The notes: generated from the letters alone by a model not told the origin. DNA of 64,000 nt from Oxalobacteraceae sp. CFBP 8761 (GCA_014841595.1 JACYUE010000003.1:308753-372752); one strand, 5' to 3'; counted from the stretch's first letter, positions 15,973-24,672 are shown. Numbers and translations: made by a program.

Positions 15973-17369
15973 TCGCTGCTCGCCAGCGCTGCCTGCTCCG
16001 CTCCGGCTGGCGTGTCGCCCTCCATCACCAGGATCCGGCTGGCGCCAGCCGGCTGCTGCGCCAGGCCCGGCCGCACGTCGCGCATGGGCCCAATGGCAGT
16101 ACCGTTCGCCATGCCTTTGCCGTCAGTCTTGAAGCGACCCACCGGCGCGCGCTGACCACCGGCGTAGACGTTGTAAACAGTCTCCGGTTTCAGTTTGTAC
16201 AAGAACACTTCCAGTGCATCGGTCACGCCCAGGCTGCGCACGACCACGAATCCTTTGGCGTCGCCGCGGGACTTGAGAGCGATATTGCTCGACTCGCCGT
16301 TCACACGCGGCACCAGGTTGCTGGTACCAGCACCGGTGGGCACGGCATGGGACACGTAGACAAGCGCTTGCGGCGCCTGGCCGGCCGCCACATGCGCGAC
16401 GACCTTGTTGCTTGCGGTGTCGATCACGTCGACACCATCGCCGTTTTCGAGACCAACGTACACTTTGCTGCCGTCGTCCGACGCCCATGCGCCATGCGGC
16501 AAGGCCCCGGTCGGTATCGTCGCCATCAGTTGTGGCTGATCACCGGTGGAATAGACCTTGACGACATTTTCTCCGCCCACTGTCACGTAGGCTCTTGCGC
16601 CGCCAGCGTTCTTCCCGAACGCCAGGTGGTTGGTAATAAAACCGGTGTCGATGACGCCTTTGACTGTCAGCGTCGCCACGTCGATGCGGGTGACCTTGCC
16701 AACGTCCTTGTGCGTCATCCAGACTTCCTTGAAATCAGGCGTGAACTGCAAGAACGGCGAGAACGGGCTAGTGACAGAAATATGCTTGATCACTTTGGAT
16801 GTTTTCATGTCGATGACATCGACGACAGGATTAAAGCTCGATACCACGAACGCCAGTTTGCCATCGGGATGGAACATCACCATGCCCGGACCACCTGTTG
16901 TCTGGATCCGGCGTTTTTCCTTGAAGGTGACAGGATCGATGACCGAGACGTAATCTTCGCCGCGTACCACGACCCAGACTTCGCGACCGTCCGCGGTGAA
17001 AAATCCTTCGTGAGGCGACCGCCCGATATAGGTAACGCCCTTGACCTTATTGGTGGCCGTGTCGATGAAGGTCACCGAATTGGAGCCATTCGATATCGCA
17101 ATCAAGGTTTTATGGTCCGGCGAAAAACCCAGTCCATGAACATTCACTTGCCCCTTGTACAAAGGAGACAGGATGTCGGGCCGCTGATTACCCAACCGGA
17201 TTTGTCCCAGCAACTGATTGGTGGATGGATCGATCACCGAAACGGTGTTGCTGTTCTGGTCAGCTGTATAGACGCGGTCCTGTGTGCCTGGCGCAGCCTG
17301 CGCAGTACCCATGGCAGCGACCGCAAGCGTCATGGCGAAGGTGAGCTTATTCAATTCAGTGAGTTGCAT
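15969..17369 (-). CDS. Periplasmic YncE-like beta-propeller protein (YVTN repeats)
   Basis: 466 residues with a signal peptide (FAMTLAVAAMGTAQAAPG). Repeated blade motifs follow: VYTADQNSNTVSVIDPSTN, LIAISNGSNSVTFIDTATN, VWVVVRGEDYVSVIDPVT, VDVIDMKTSKVIKHI and YVGLENGDGVDVIDTASN. These are the seven-bladed YVTN/YncE type. The C-terminal ~110 residues form an additional domain. Many such proteins accompany metal or redox stress systems. It overlaps the DUF305 gene by 14 bp and the UDG gene by 4 bp, so it is expressed with the sigma factor. Confidence 0.9.
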   Translation of the reverse strand: MQLTELNKLTFAMTLAVAAMGTAQAAPGTQDRVYTADQNSNTVSVIDPSTNQLLGQIRLGNQRPDILSPLYKGQVNVHGLGFSPDHKTLIAISNGSNSVTFIDTATNKVKGVTYIGRSPHEGFFTADGREVWVVVRGEDYVSVIDPVTFKEKRRIQTTGGPGMVMFHPDGKLAFVVSSFNPVVDVIDMKTSKVIKHISVTSPFSPFLQFTPDFKEVWMTHKDVGKVTRIDVATLTVKGVIDTGFITNHLAFGKNAGGARAYVTVGGENVVKVYSTGDQPQLMATIPTGALPHGAWASDDGSKVYVGLENGDGVDVIDTASNKVVAHVAAGQAPQALVYVSHAVPTGAGTSNLVPRVNGESSNIALKSRGDAKGFVVVRSLGVTDALEVFLYKLKPETVYNVYAGGQRAPVGRFKTDGKGMANGTAIGPMRDVRPGLAQQPAGASRILVMEGDTPAGAEQAALASSE

Positions 17370-17796
17370 GAGAGTCTTTCCTGGTGTCTGCGTTGGTGGA
17401 ATCGGCTCTTGCGCCGTGGGCTGCCTGGTAGCGTTGCAACCAGGCGCGCATTACATTGATTTCGTTCTGTTGTTCGACGATGATGCCTTGTGCCAGGTTG
17501 CGCAGTTCGCGGTCGTTACTGTGCACCAGGATGGCCTTGGCCATATCGATCGCGCCTTGATGGTGAGGAATCATCATGCTCATGAAGTCATGCGCGGGGT
17601 CCCCGGTTGTCGGCGCGCGTCGCATGCCGTCATCCATGATCGCCATGGCATCATCCGCGAGAGACGCATAGGGCCTGTCGCTACTGGCGATAAACGAGGC
17701 AGGCGGCGCAGTCGCGCCATGGTGGCCAGCATGCTGCGCCGAGACTGTGGCGGTGCAGCACCAGAGCATGGCGCCCAAAAAAAGTGAAAATTTCAA
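17356..17796 (-). CDS. DUF305 family exported protein
   Basis: 146 residues with a signal peptide (MKFSLFLGAMLWCCTATVSA). The family core is DPAHDFMSMMIPHHQGAIDM and then MAKAILVHSNDRELRNLAQ, with Met/His-rich segments likely to bind copper. DUF305 proteins include periplasmic copper-binding proteins. The N-terminal HAGHHG adds further potential metal ligands. The start overlaps the anti-sigma stop by 4 bp. Together with the YncE-like protein this suggests a metal or oxidative stress regulon, which is inference. Confidence 0.88.
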   Translation of the reverse strand: MKFSLFLGAMLWCCTATVSAQHAGHHGATAPPASFIASSDRPYASLADDAMAIMDDGMRRAPTTGDPAHDFMSMMIPHHQGAIDMAKAILVHSNDRELRNLAQGIIVEQQNEINVMRAWLQRYQAAHGARADSTNADTRKDSHATH

Positions 17797-18599
17797 ACCG
17801 GTCCCTCCAGTTGTTCATAGACGGCGCTGGCAACCCGTGCCAGTTCGCCCTTGTCGACGGCTGCGGACAGCGCATAGCCGAACTTCCCGTCGATCCAGTA
17901 AAACACGTTGACGTCGCCCTCTTTGGCGAACCGAAAGCCGGTGTCCTTGTTGCGCGCCTGCTCCGTCGACACGTACAGCGTCAGGCGCTGGCCAGCGCCG
18001 TCGTGGTACATGAATTGCGCTACCGGCCCGCTGGCCCCGGGCAGCAGGCGCCCGCCGATCAGTTCATAGCCCAGCTTGCCCAAATGCGGCGGACGGATCT
18101 TGCTGCCCATGCGCTTCGACAGCCAGGTCACCAACTGGTCTTCCTGGTCGGCGCGAATTTCCACTGGCCGGCGCACATCCGGGCTGTACACGGCATGGGC
18201 TATTGCGGCCTGGTGTGCCAGGCCGGACCACGCTGCCTGCTGATACGCGGGCGCTTGCTGCTCCATACGCGCCAGGGACTGGCCAGTTGCCGCGCCGCGC
18301 AAGCCCCAGCCGGCGCCACCGCTCACCAACGCGATTGCCAGGCCCGCCGCCAGCGCCTGCCATTGCCAGTGCCGGTTGCGCTGCGGCGTGGTGGCCGCTG
18401 CCATGGGCGCCGGGACCGGTTCGCCCAGCACCGGATCGAACAGGCGATGCATGGCGTCGTTCTGGGCCGCGTAGGCGCGCACGCGCGCAGCTTCCTCGGG
18501 GCGCTCTGCCAGGTAGGCGGCGACCTCGGCAGCGCGTGCTGCCGGCAGCACGCCGTCGACGTACGCGTGCAGATCGGCTTCAGTCACGGGCAGGTTCAT
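17793..18599 (-). CDS. Anti-sigma factor (membrane-anchored)
   Basis: 268 residues. The N-terminal LPVTEADLHAYVDGVLPAA is the typical helical start of anti-sigma proteins, though no HxxxCxxC zinc motif is present. One transmembrane helix lies near residues 82-103 (LAAGLAIALVSGGAGWGL). The periplasmic part is about 165 residues and has a beta-rich sensor look (TLYVSTEQARNKDTGFRF). It is coupled to the sigma gene by an ATGA overlap. Its role would be to hold the sigma factor at the membrane until a periplasmic signal arrives. Confidence 0.85.
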   Translation of the reverse strand: MNLPVTEADLHAYVDGVLPAARAAEVAAYLAERPEEAARVRAYAAQNDAMHRLFDPVLGEPVPAPMAAATTPQRNRHWQWQALAAGLAIALVSGGAGWGLRGAATGQSLARMEQQAPAYQQAAWSGLAHQAAIAHAVYSPDVRRPVEIRADQEDQLVTWLSKRMGSKIRPPHLGKLGYELIGGRLLPGASGPVAQFMYHDGAGQRLTLYVSTEQARNKDTGFRFAKEGDVNVFYWIDGKFGYALSAAVDKGELARVASAVYEQLEGPV

Positions 18600-19114
18600 T
18601 TCACGACTTTCAACGAGTTCACGCGGGCGCCGCCGTCCATCAGGCTGCGCAGCTTTTCGCGGGCGCGCGCGAGCCGCGACATGACGGTCCCGACCGGGAT
18701 GCCGAGCGTCGACGCCACTTCTTCATAACGCATGTCTTCCAGCCCGACCATCAGCAGGATCGCGCGCTGTTCTTCGCTCAGCAGGCGCAGCGCGGCATCC
18801 ATCTCGCGCACCTGGATGCCGACCGTGCTGCGATCCGCCAGGGCCGGCATCGGCGTATCATCGTCGAGCGGCTCGGTGACCAGTGCGCCGCGCCGTATCT
18901 GGTCGATACGCATATTGTGCATGATCGCAAACAGCCAGGCGCGCGCGTCCGTGCCGGGTTGTAGCGCGGCGCGCTGGGCCCAGCCGCGTTCGAGCGTGTC
19001 CTGCACCAGGTCATCGGCCGCGGCGCGCTCGCCCACGAGCGCGCGCGCGTAGCGCCGCAGCCGCGGGACACACGCCAGCAACTCCGCGCCGGGAAGAAGG
19101 GGCAGGACGCTCAT
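18596..19114 (-). CDS. ECF-type RNA polymerase sigma factor
   Basis: 172 residues. Region 2 has ARALVGERAAADDLVQDTLE and AWLFAIMHNMRIDQIRR; region 4 has LSEEQRAILLMVGLEDMRYE and EVASTLGIPVGTVMSRLARA. It directs polymerase to a small regulon and is paired with the adjacent anti-sigma factor. The gene lies 11 bp downstream of the SnoaL-like gene, so six genes (SnoaL-like, sigma, anti-sigma, DUF305, YncE-like, UDG) probably form one transcript. No own promoter can be assigned by eye. Confidence 0.93.
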   Translation of the reverse strand: MSVLPLLPGAELLACVPRLRRYARALVGERAAADDLVQDTLERGWAQRAALQPGTDARAWLFAIMHNMRIDQIRRGALVTEPLDDDTPMPALADRSTVGIQVREMDAALRLLSEEQRAILLMVGLEDMRYEEVASTLGIPVGTVMSRLARAREKLRSLMDGGARVNSLKVVK

Positions 19115-19125
19115 GGAACCAGTGA

Positions 19126-19557
19126 TTACATCGCGCTGGCGGCCAGCTTCGGATCGATCTGCCAGGTTTCATTGACCAGTTTGCCGTCGCGGTAGGTCAG
19201 CACGTAGCGCACCTTGATGGAGGCCTTGCCGTCGAATTGCACTGCCGCCGTGACGGTCGCACCCTTCGGATTGACCGACTCGGACGCGCCCATAACGGTG
19301 ACGCGCAGCGGGCCCATCGCGCCGAACTTGCTCCATACGGCGCCGATGGCGGCTGCACCGTCGTAGCTGCCGTCAAGCGGTCCACCAACCCAGGTCAGCC
19401 GCGCATTGTCGGCGTAATCATGCACGATGGCGGCGTGTTCACCGGCGCCAATGGCGGCGAAGTGGGCTTGCGCCATATCCAGCGCAGGCCCGGCAACAGC
19501 CGTGGTGGCGATGCCGATGGTGCTGGCCAACAGGAACATCAGGTGGGTGGTTTTCAT
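19126..19557 (-). CDS. Exported SnoaL/NTF2-like protein
   Basis: 143 residues with a signal peptide (MKTTHLMFLLASTIGIATTA, cut near AVAG). The mature part has the cone-shaped NTF2/SnoaL pattern: ALDMAQAHFAAIGAGEHAAI, YADNARLTWVGGPLDG and VRYVLTYRDGKLVNETWQID. These folds bind small molecules or act as isomerases; the function here is unknown. It is the first gene of the sigma operon. Confidence 0.82.
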   Translation of the reverse strand: MKTTHLMFLLASTIGIATTAVAGPALDMAQAHFAAIGAGEHAAIVHDYADNARLTWVGGPLDGSYDGAAAIGAVWSKFGAMGPLRVTVMGASESVNPKGATVTAAVQFDGKASIKVRYVLTYRDGKLVNETWQIDPKLAASAM

Positions 19558-19645
19558 GGGTGCGGTCCAGTACAGGTCAGGTTGAAAAACGGGCTTGCTA
19601 CAGGTGCAAACGTCATTGCCCTGTTTTTATTCCATGTATTTGTAT

Positions 19646-20530
19646 TTATTTTTTTGTGTTCATCAATTCTTCAAATGCCAGCGCCGCACGGCTGCGATGG
19701 CGTTCAGGATGACGCAGCATCGAGAACCCACGCGCCGGCAGGACCAGCGCCGCGCGCGCCAGCAGGCCCGCCTGAACATGCGATGCCACGACCAGTTCGG
19801 AAATCGCGGTGGCAAAGGGACCGGCCATCACCGCGCTGCGCACCGCCTCGTTGGACGGCAGGCTGAGAGCAACCTGCATTGCGGCGACCGGCACGCCCAT
19901 GTCCGACAGCGCTTTCTCAAACGCCGAACGCGTGCCGGAACCGGTTTCGCGCAAAATCCATTGCGCCTGCACCAGGTCGGCAGCCGCCAGCGGCACCCCG
20001 GCGGACCATGGATGATCGGGTGCTACCACGACAACGAGCTGATCCTCCCCCACAGCTTCGATGGCCAGGGAGGGTTCGTCGATATCGCCTTCGATGAAAC
20101 CGAGATCGGCGCCACCCAGCAGGATGGCCTGCGCCACGCTGTCGGTATTGCCCACTTCCAGGGTGAGGTCGATGGCCGGGTAGGTTTGACTGAATTGCAC
20201 GAGCAAGCGCGGTAGCCAGTAACTCGCGATGGTCTGGCTGGCGTGGATTGCCAGCGTGCCGCGCCGCATCTGGCCCAGCTCCGACAACGTGTTTTCCGCT
20301 GCACGCGCGCTGGCCAGCGTGCGTTGCGCTTCTATCAAGAAAATCAAACCGGCGTCGGAGAGTTCGATGCGCCGTCCTATCCGATGGAACAGTGCCGTGC
20401 CATAGCGCTCTTCCAGGGCCTTGATCGATGAGCTGACGGCAGACGGGGATAGAAACAGCGCGGAAGCCGCCTGAGTAAGGTGCTGGCGTTGTGCGACTTC
20501 AACAAAAATGCGTAGCTGGTCCAATGTCAT
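19646..20530 (-). CDS. LysR-family transcriptional regulator
   Basis: 294 residues. The N-terminal winged helix reads MTLDQLRIFVEVAQRQHLTQ and AASALFLSPSAVSSSIKALE. The effector domain has the usual type I/II periplasmic-binding-like fold (GTLAIHASQTIASYWLPRLL). It is divergent from the YeiH-type exporter gene, the arrangement in which YeiE/CysB-type LysR regulators control sulfur-compound exporters. It likely binds in the ~100 bp between the two genes. Confidence 0.92.
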   Translation of the reverse strand: MTLDQLRIFVEVAQRQHLTQAASALFLSPSAVSSSIKALEERYGTALFHRIGRRIELSDAGLIFLIEAQRTLASARAAENTLSELGQMRRGTLAIHASQTIASYWLPRLLVQFSQTYPAIDLTLEVGNTDSVAQAILLGGADLGFIEGDIDEPSLAIEAVGEDQLVVVVAPDHPWSAGVPLAAADLVQAQWILRETGSGTRSAFEKALSDMGVPVAAMQVALSLPSNEAVRSAVMAGPFATAISELVVASHVQAGLLARAALVLPARGFSMLRHPERHRSRAALAFEELMNTKK

Positions 20531-20630
20531 CGTTCGATCAAATCTAATGATTTGTCATTAATTATACGATGGACCGAACGAAATCGCCGTTCAATAATGC
20601 ATGCACTAAATATCTGAACGAGAGTCGACC
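20531..20630. promoter_or_regulatory. Divergent regulatory region of the LysR/YeiH pair
   Basis: An AT-rich 100 bp gap between divergent starts. It contains ATCAAATCTAATGATTTGTC, an imperfect palindrome (ATCAAATC/GATTTGTC) of the T-N11-A kind that LysR proteins bind. I infer the operator here; exact promoters are not assigned. Confidence 0.5.
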
Positions 20631-21641
20631 ATGACATCCCACTATCAAAAATGCGCTCCATTTGTACCCGGCCTGTTACTGTGCGGCGCCGTCACGCTGG
20701 CCGCGTATGGGCTGGAAGCTGTAGAAGCCCATCTGTTCGGACGCGCGTGGCTTGAAAGCCTGGTCCTGGCGATCTTGCTCGGAACCGGACTGCGCACCGT
20801 GCACCGTCTCGATCAGCGGTTCGAGCCAGGCATCCATATGGGCGCCAAGCTGCTGCTTGAAATTGCCGTGGTGCTGCTGGGCGCATCCGTCAGCGCCGGC
20901 GCGCTGCTCGAAAACGGCATGGGACTGGTCGGCGGCATTGCCGGGGTAGTCGTGCTGGCAATTCTGTTCAGTTATTTCCTGGGCCGCAGCGCCGGTCTGC
21001 CGAAAAAGATGGCGATCCTGATTGCTTGCGGCAATTCAATTTGCGGCAACTCGGCGATTGCGGCGGTGGCCCCAGTGATCGACGCAGATGGCAAGGACGT
21101 GGCCGCCTCCATCGCCTTTACGGCGGTGCTGGGTGTGGTGGTGGTGCTCGGGTTGCCGTTGCTAGTCGGGCTGTTGTCATTCACGCCGGTTCAATACGGC
21201 GTGTTTGCCGGGCTGACCGTGTATGCCGTGCCACAGGTACTGGCGGCAACGAGTTCGGTGTCCGCAGCCAGCGTGCACATTGGCACCCTGGTCAAGCTGG
21301 TGCGCGTGTTGATGCTGGGCCCGGTCGTGCTGGTGTTGTCCTTGACAGGGCGCGGACGGGGAGGCGCCCGCCTGAACGTCGCGCACCTGGTGCCGTGGTT
21401 TATCGTCGGCTTCCTTGCATTGCTGGGCTTGCGCTCGCTGGGCTGGATTCCGCAGGCAGCGCTGGCGCCAGCGCACGTTGCCGCCAATTTCTTCACCATT
21501 ATGTCGATGGCCGCGCTCGGCCTCGGCGTCGATGCCCGCGCTGTCCTGCGTGCCGGCGGCAAGGTTGCCGGGGTTGTCATTTTTTCGCTGCTCGGCCTTG
21601 GTGTCATCAGTTTCGCCCTGATCAAATTTCTGGGTGTTTAA
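20631..21641 (+). CDS. YeiH-family putative sulfate/anion exporter
   Basis: 336 residues with about ten transmembrane helices. The family signature GNSICGNSAIAAVAPVIDAD lies near residue 135-155, and LEIAVVLLGASVSAGALLENG is also characteristic. YeiH/YadS proteins are thought to export sulfate or related anions; the substrate is inferred from the family only. It is divergent from a LysR regulator and followed by a solute-binding-like pseudogene in the same direction. Confidence 0.88.
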   Translation: MTSHYQKCAPFVPGLLLCGAVTLAAYGLEAVEAHLFGRAWLESLVLAILLGTGLRTVHRLDQRFEPGIHMGAKLLLEIAVVLLGASVSAGALLENGMGLVGGIAGVVVLAILFSYFLGRSAGLPKKMAILIACGNSICGNSAIAAVAPVIDADGKDVAASIAFTAVLGVVVVLGLPLLVGLLSFTPVQYGVFAGLTVYAVPQVLAATSSVSAASVHIGTLVKLVRVLMLGPVVLVLSLTGRGRGGARLNVAHLVPWFIVGFLALLGLRSLGWIPQAALAPAHVAANFFTIMSMAALGLGVDARAVLRAGGKVAGVVIFSLLGLGVISFALIKFLGV

Positions 21642-21688
21642 GGACGTAGCAGTACGCCATCCATTTTCCAAAAACGAAAGAAAACGCC

Positions 21689-22461
21689 ATGACATCACAT
21701 CACTATTTGACCGCGGCGCGCTGCAGCCTTGTTGTTGCAGTCTCGCTCACCGCTGGTATCGCGTGTGCCCAGCAGCCGTTGCTGGTGTACGGCCCGGGTG
21801 GACCGGCTCCTGCGATGAAAGAGGCGGCGGCGGCATTCGAGCACGCGAACGGCATCAAAGTCACCGTCACGGCTGGCCCCACGCCGAGCTGGTCGACCAC
21901 GCAAAACAGGATGCGGACATCATCTACAGCGGTTCGGAAACGATGATGACGGACTTTACGTTAGCGATGGGCGGCAAGATACAGGAGGCAAGCATTACCC
22001 CGCTATATATGCGTCCCCTGGCGATCCTGGTGCGTCCCGGCAATCCCAAGCACCTGCGCGGCGTGGCCGACCTGATGCAGCCCGGCGTGCGCCTGTTGGT
22101 GGTCAACGGTGCCGGCCAGAACGGCGTCTGGGAAGACATGGCTGGCCGCAAAGGCAGCATGGAGTCGGTGCGCAAGGTACGCGCAAATATTGCCAGTTAC
22201 GCACCCAACAGCGCGAGCGCGCGCGGTACCTGGACCGCGCGCACCGACATCGACGCGTGGCTTATCTGGAATATCTGGCAGGTGTCGAACCCGCGCCTGG
22301 CCGACGTCGTGCCAATCGAACCTGATTATGCGATTTACCGCGATACCGGCGTGGCGTTGACTGAGCATGGCGCTGCCAACCCGCAAGCGAAGCAGTTCAT
22401 CGCATTCCTGCAATCGCCGCAAGGCAGCGCGATCTTTGCCAGGTGGGGCTGGCAGAAATAA
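21689..22461 (+). pseudogene. ModA-like extracellular solute-binding protein gene with a frameshift
   Basis: Frame 1 gives a signal peptide (RCSLVVAVSLTAGIACAQQP) and LLVYGPGGPAPAMKEAAAAF up to about TAGPTPSW near 21893. The protein then continues in another frame as DHAKQDADIIYSGSETMMTD through to FARWGWQK and a stop at 22461. One missing base between TGG and TCGAC would restore about 258 residues of a substrate-binding protein. Such proteins bind oxyanions or organic ligands in the periplasm. No ABC permease is nearby. It is a decayed gene or a sequencing error. Confidence 0.7.
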
Positions 22462-22554
22462 TGAGCGCCGGATTGTGGGCCTGCGGCGGGTTTCAGTATA
22501 TTCAGGTACCGCGTGCAGCGCGTCGCACGGCGGCGGTAACGATTCCTAGACAAA

Positions 22555-22845
22555 ATGGACAATAACGCACCATCGCGCGGGGCGGTCGTGACCCAATCGC
22601 TTGCCCTGGCAGCGCCCGGTGCACTTGGAACCCTTTCTGGAGCTGCAGCCGCAGGGACTGCCACCGCATGGCGGGTCGTCTTCCAGGGGAGCGACGCCAA
22701 CCCCATGAAACGGAATCTGACGCTCAACAATACTTGTAATGCGCAGGATGACCTAGGCGCCGACAACGTGAGGATCGAGGTCGTTGCGTTTGGCCACGGC
22801 ATCGCGATGCTGATGGCCGACAGCGCTGTCGCCGAACGGCTAGCT
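22555..22845 (+). pseudogene. DsrE-like protein gene, truncated at the 3' end
   Basis: After a hydrophobic Ala-rich start the frame reads RVVFQGSDANPMKRNLTLNN and ADNVRIEVVAFGHGIAMLMA. This is the N-terminal half of DsrE/DsrF-type sulfur-relay proteins. Similarity stops at about DSAVAERL, after which the sequence belongs to an opposite-strand TlpA-like relic. The C-terminal half with the usual active cysteine is missing. Confidence 0.6.
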
Positions 22846-23182
22846 TGTCGAGATGCTTGGCCAAGGTCGCCGGCGATAGCTCGCCCCTGCGGCGTTTGAC
22901 TGGCTGGTCCCCTTGGCATTGAAAAAAAGTGTTGTCGGCAAGCCGCGCGCCCCTGATTAGCGCGCCATGGCGCCAATATGGTCGATCAGAACATTTTGCA
23001 GGACCATGCTTTTTTGGGAAAGACAGCATTTGAATGCCGGGGCAAAACCACCCTGATTAGCAAAGATGAAGACGACATCGCCACGCCCTGCCTGCGCTTT
23101 GGCCAAGACCGTCGTCTCTCGACGGCCGACGGGCACCAACTGGCCCACAGGTTCGCTACTACGGGCTTGCCGGACAGCGACA
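22840..23182 (-). pseudogene. TlpA/thioredoxin-like gene, heavily decayed
   Basis: Minus-strand pieces in three frames: LSGKPVVANLWASWCP; then AKAQAGRGDVVFIFANQGGF and MVLQNVLIDHIGAMAR; then (after TAA) SGARGLPTTLFFNAKG; then GELSPATLAKHLDKL. Together they outline a periplasmic TlpA-type thiol-disulfide reductase. There are at least two frameshifts and one nonsense codon, and the CxxC is altered to CPSA. The 5' end is cut at the hairpin box of the repeat at 23183. Confidence 0.65.
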
Positions 23183-23211
23183 GTCCGCTTTTGGCCGAAA
23201 GCGGAAGTTGC
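23183..23211 (+). repeat. Solo left-end box of the type 1/2 repeats
   Basis: GTCCGCTTTTGGCCGAAAGC followed by GGAAGTTGCC, the perfect hairpin form TCCGCTTT-TGGCC-GAAAGCGGA. The rest of the element is absent. It abuts the truncated 5' end of the minus-strand TlpA-like relic. Confidence 0.65.
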
Positions 23212-23235
23212 CAGAGCACGTCCGCTCTAGAGTCT

Positions 23236-23325
23236 TGTGTCAAACTTTATTGTTTTGTGTCGAACTTTATTGTTTTGTGTCGAACTTTATTGTTTCGTGT
23301 CCGGGTTTATTGTTTGTCCACAACA
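23236..23325 (-). repeat. Dense Tn7-like end array: four tandem 20-bp sites (family A)
   Basis: Four head-to-tail units of exactly 20 bp (TGTGTCGAACTTTATTGTTT and variants) cover 23236-23315, followed by GTCCACAACA. Read on the minus strand the end is TGTTGTGGACAAACAATAAA, resembling Tn7-type termini (TGT, GG, ACA). Four close sites resemble the right end of Tn7. The outside would be to the right, so the element it belonged to extended left. No matching opposite end is seen. Confidence 0.6.
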
Positions 23326-23476
23326 AGCTGTCCACGTCGTCGAGCAGCCTGTCCAGTAACGGTGAAATACGCACTATTAGGAACAGAACAGGGGGAGGCG
23401 GCCTCCACGTAGTTGGCGGCCAAGTGCTGGGCCGTTGCCTCTTGCCATCTGTTTTAATGCCGTTTGGGTTGGATTT

Positions 23477-23626
23477 TGTGTCAAACTTTATTATTGCAAG
23501 GAATTCAGTTACATTCGTTTATGATGCGCTAGTGTCAAACTATATTATTTCAAAGTCGATCTCTTTCTTCTCATAAGCCATTGATTTTATTGAGTTGGTG
23601 GTGTCAAACTATATTGTTTCCCTACA
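23477..23626 (-). repeat. Spaced Tn7-like end array: three sites (family A)
   Basis: GTGTCAAACTTTATTATTG at 23478, GTGTCAAACTATATTATTT at 23532 and GTGTCAAACTATATTGTTTC at 23601, ending CCCTACA at about 23626. Three sites spaced 54 and about 70 bp match the loose layout of a Tn7 left end. The same motif and spacing recur at 53369-53512 in the same orientation. Confidence 0.6.
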
Positions 23627-23630
23627 ACTG

Positions 23631-23659
23631 TTGTGGCGCGCCCATAAAGCGCGCCACAA
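23631..23659. terminator. Strong hairpin, probable terminator of the barstar gene
   Basis: A perfect 11-bp stem TTGTGGCGCGC / GCGCGCCACAA with a 7-base loop, 33 bp past the barstar stop. There is no long T run on either side, so termination is likely but not certain. Confidence 0.55.
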
Positions 23660-23691
23660 ACCAATAAAACCTGGCGCAGCTGTACCAGTAA

Positions 23692-24123
23692 TTACTCAGC
23701 CGCGCGCAACGTAATGTTTGGATGATCAGCAAATACCTGCATCACCAGATCAAAGTAAGTCGGCCCACCCTGCCCAAGGCGCGCGAGTGCAGCGTGAATC
23801 GGACCAGGTTTGAACACCTGCGGATGCTCGAGCTTTGCGAGATAGTAAGCACGAGTCGCCTCGACCCCTAGAGCAATACGGCTGTTGTCCATCTGGTCCC
23901 ACACGACGATTGCCGGGGCCTTGCCGCGCAAGACGCCATAGCCACCGTATAGCATGTCATCCAGGCCATCCAGGCTGGCGCCAAGCTGCCAATCCTCCCC
24001 CACCATAAAGACGCGGTTGATCTCGTCATAAAACGAGGCAATGTCGCGGATGCTGGCGCCGTCGATCATCAGGATTTGCGGCGCCGACGGGGTAGCAACG
24101 CTTGTAGCGTGGGTCATGTTCAT
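23692..24123 (-). CDS. Barstar-family ribonuclease inhibitor
   Basis: 143 residues from ATG 24123 with GGGAT upstream. ILMIDGASIRDIASFYDEIN and FMVGEDWQLGASLDGLDDML followed by YGGYG match the barstar fold, which caps the active site of barnase-like RNases. The C-terminal half has the extra segment found in longer barstar relatives. No barnase-type toxin is visible next to it, so it could be an orphan immunity gene (for example against T6SS or contact-dependent RNase effectors). That role is inference. Confidence 0.85.
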   Translation of the reverse strand: MNMTHATSVATPSAPQILMIDGASIRDIASFYDEINRVFMVGEDWQLGASLDGLDDMLYGGYGVLRGKAPAIVVWDQMDNSRIALGVEATRAYYLAKLEHPQVFKPGPIHAALARLGQGGPTYFDLVMQVFADHPNITLRAAE

Positions 24124-24672
24124 CGAATCCCGGACCAAACATCCTACATGTGTCCATATCGGCTGGATTCAATCGCTCGTTCAAAAGCGGCTCAAAACCC
24201 CAATCGCACACCTCAACAAACCCGCCGCAAAAACGTCGCGCCACCGCCTCAGTAGTAGTACGCAGAACGCTACCGCTTGAATACTGAGACGGCCTTTTAA
24301 GAGGGCCAGCCCCAAGCAAGGCTACTTTGTTTGGGCTATACTTACCCAACTCCTATACAAGAGTTACCCCCAGTTTCGATGGACGCCAGGGATATTAACT
24401 GGCCCGCCTGACACTCCTGTCAACGCGTTATATCCTTGTTTGCCAACCCGCGATGCAGCCACGATCGAGACCCGGTCGCAGCAATGCATCGCCGTTGCTA
24501 TTGCGTCGGTTGTCGAGGCTTGTTGCGGTGGATTGCCGCGACAGATCCCGACAACCCGTTCTCTGGTGGCGCTTCCGGTTACTTCCGGAATGCGTCACTA
24601 CCGAGCCGTCGAATTTTTAAATCAGATGTTGCATGCCAGGCCATCGCACACATTTTTTCAGGTGATACTCGT
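24124..24672. other. Intergenic region upstream of barstar and mqo
   Basis: A minus-strand frame at 24026-24349 (108 codons, MGKYSPNKVALLGAGPLKRP) overlaps the barstar gene by about 100 bp and has no recognisable family; I do not accept it as a gene. The remainder should hold the divergent promoters of barstar and mqo. Confidence 0.4.

Noticed and set aside
23236..23325. Tandem 20-bp repeats as a CRISPR array
   Set aside because: Units are head-to-tail without spacers and no cas genes are present; the termini fit a transposon end.
24026..24349. Minus-strand 107-residue frame upstream of barstar
   Set aside because: It overlaps the barstar gene by about 100 bp in another frame and has no recognisable domain or ribosome site.
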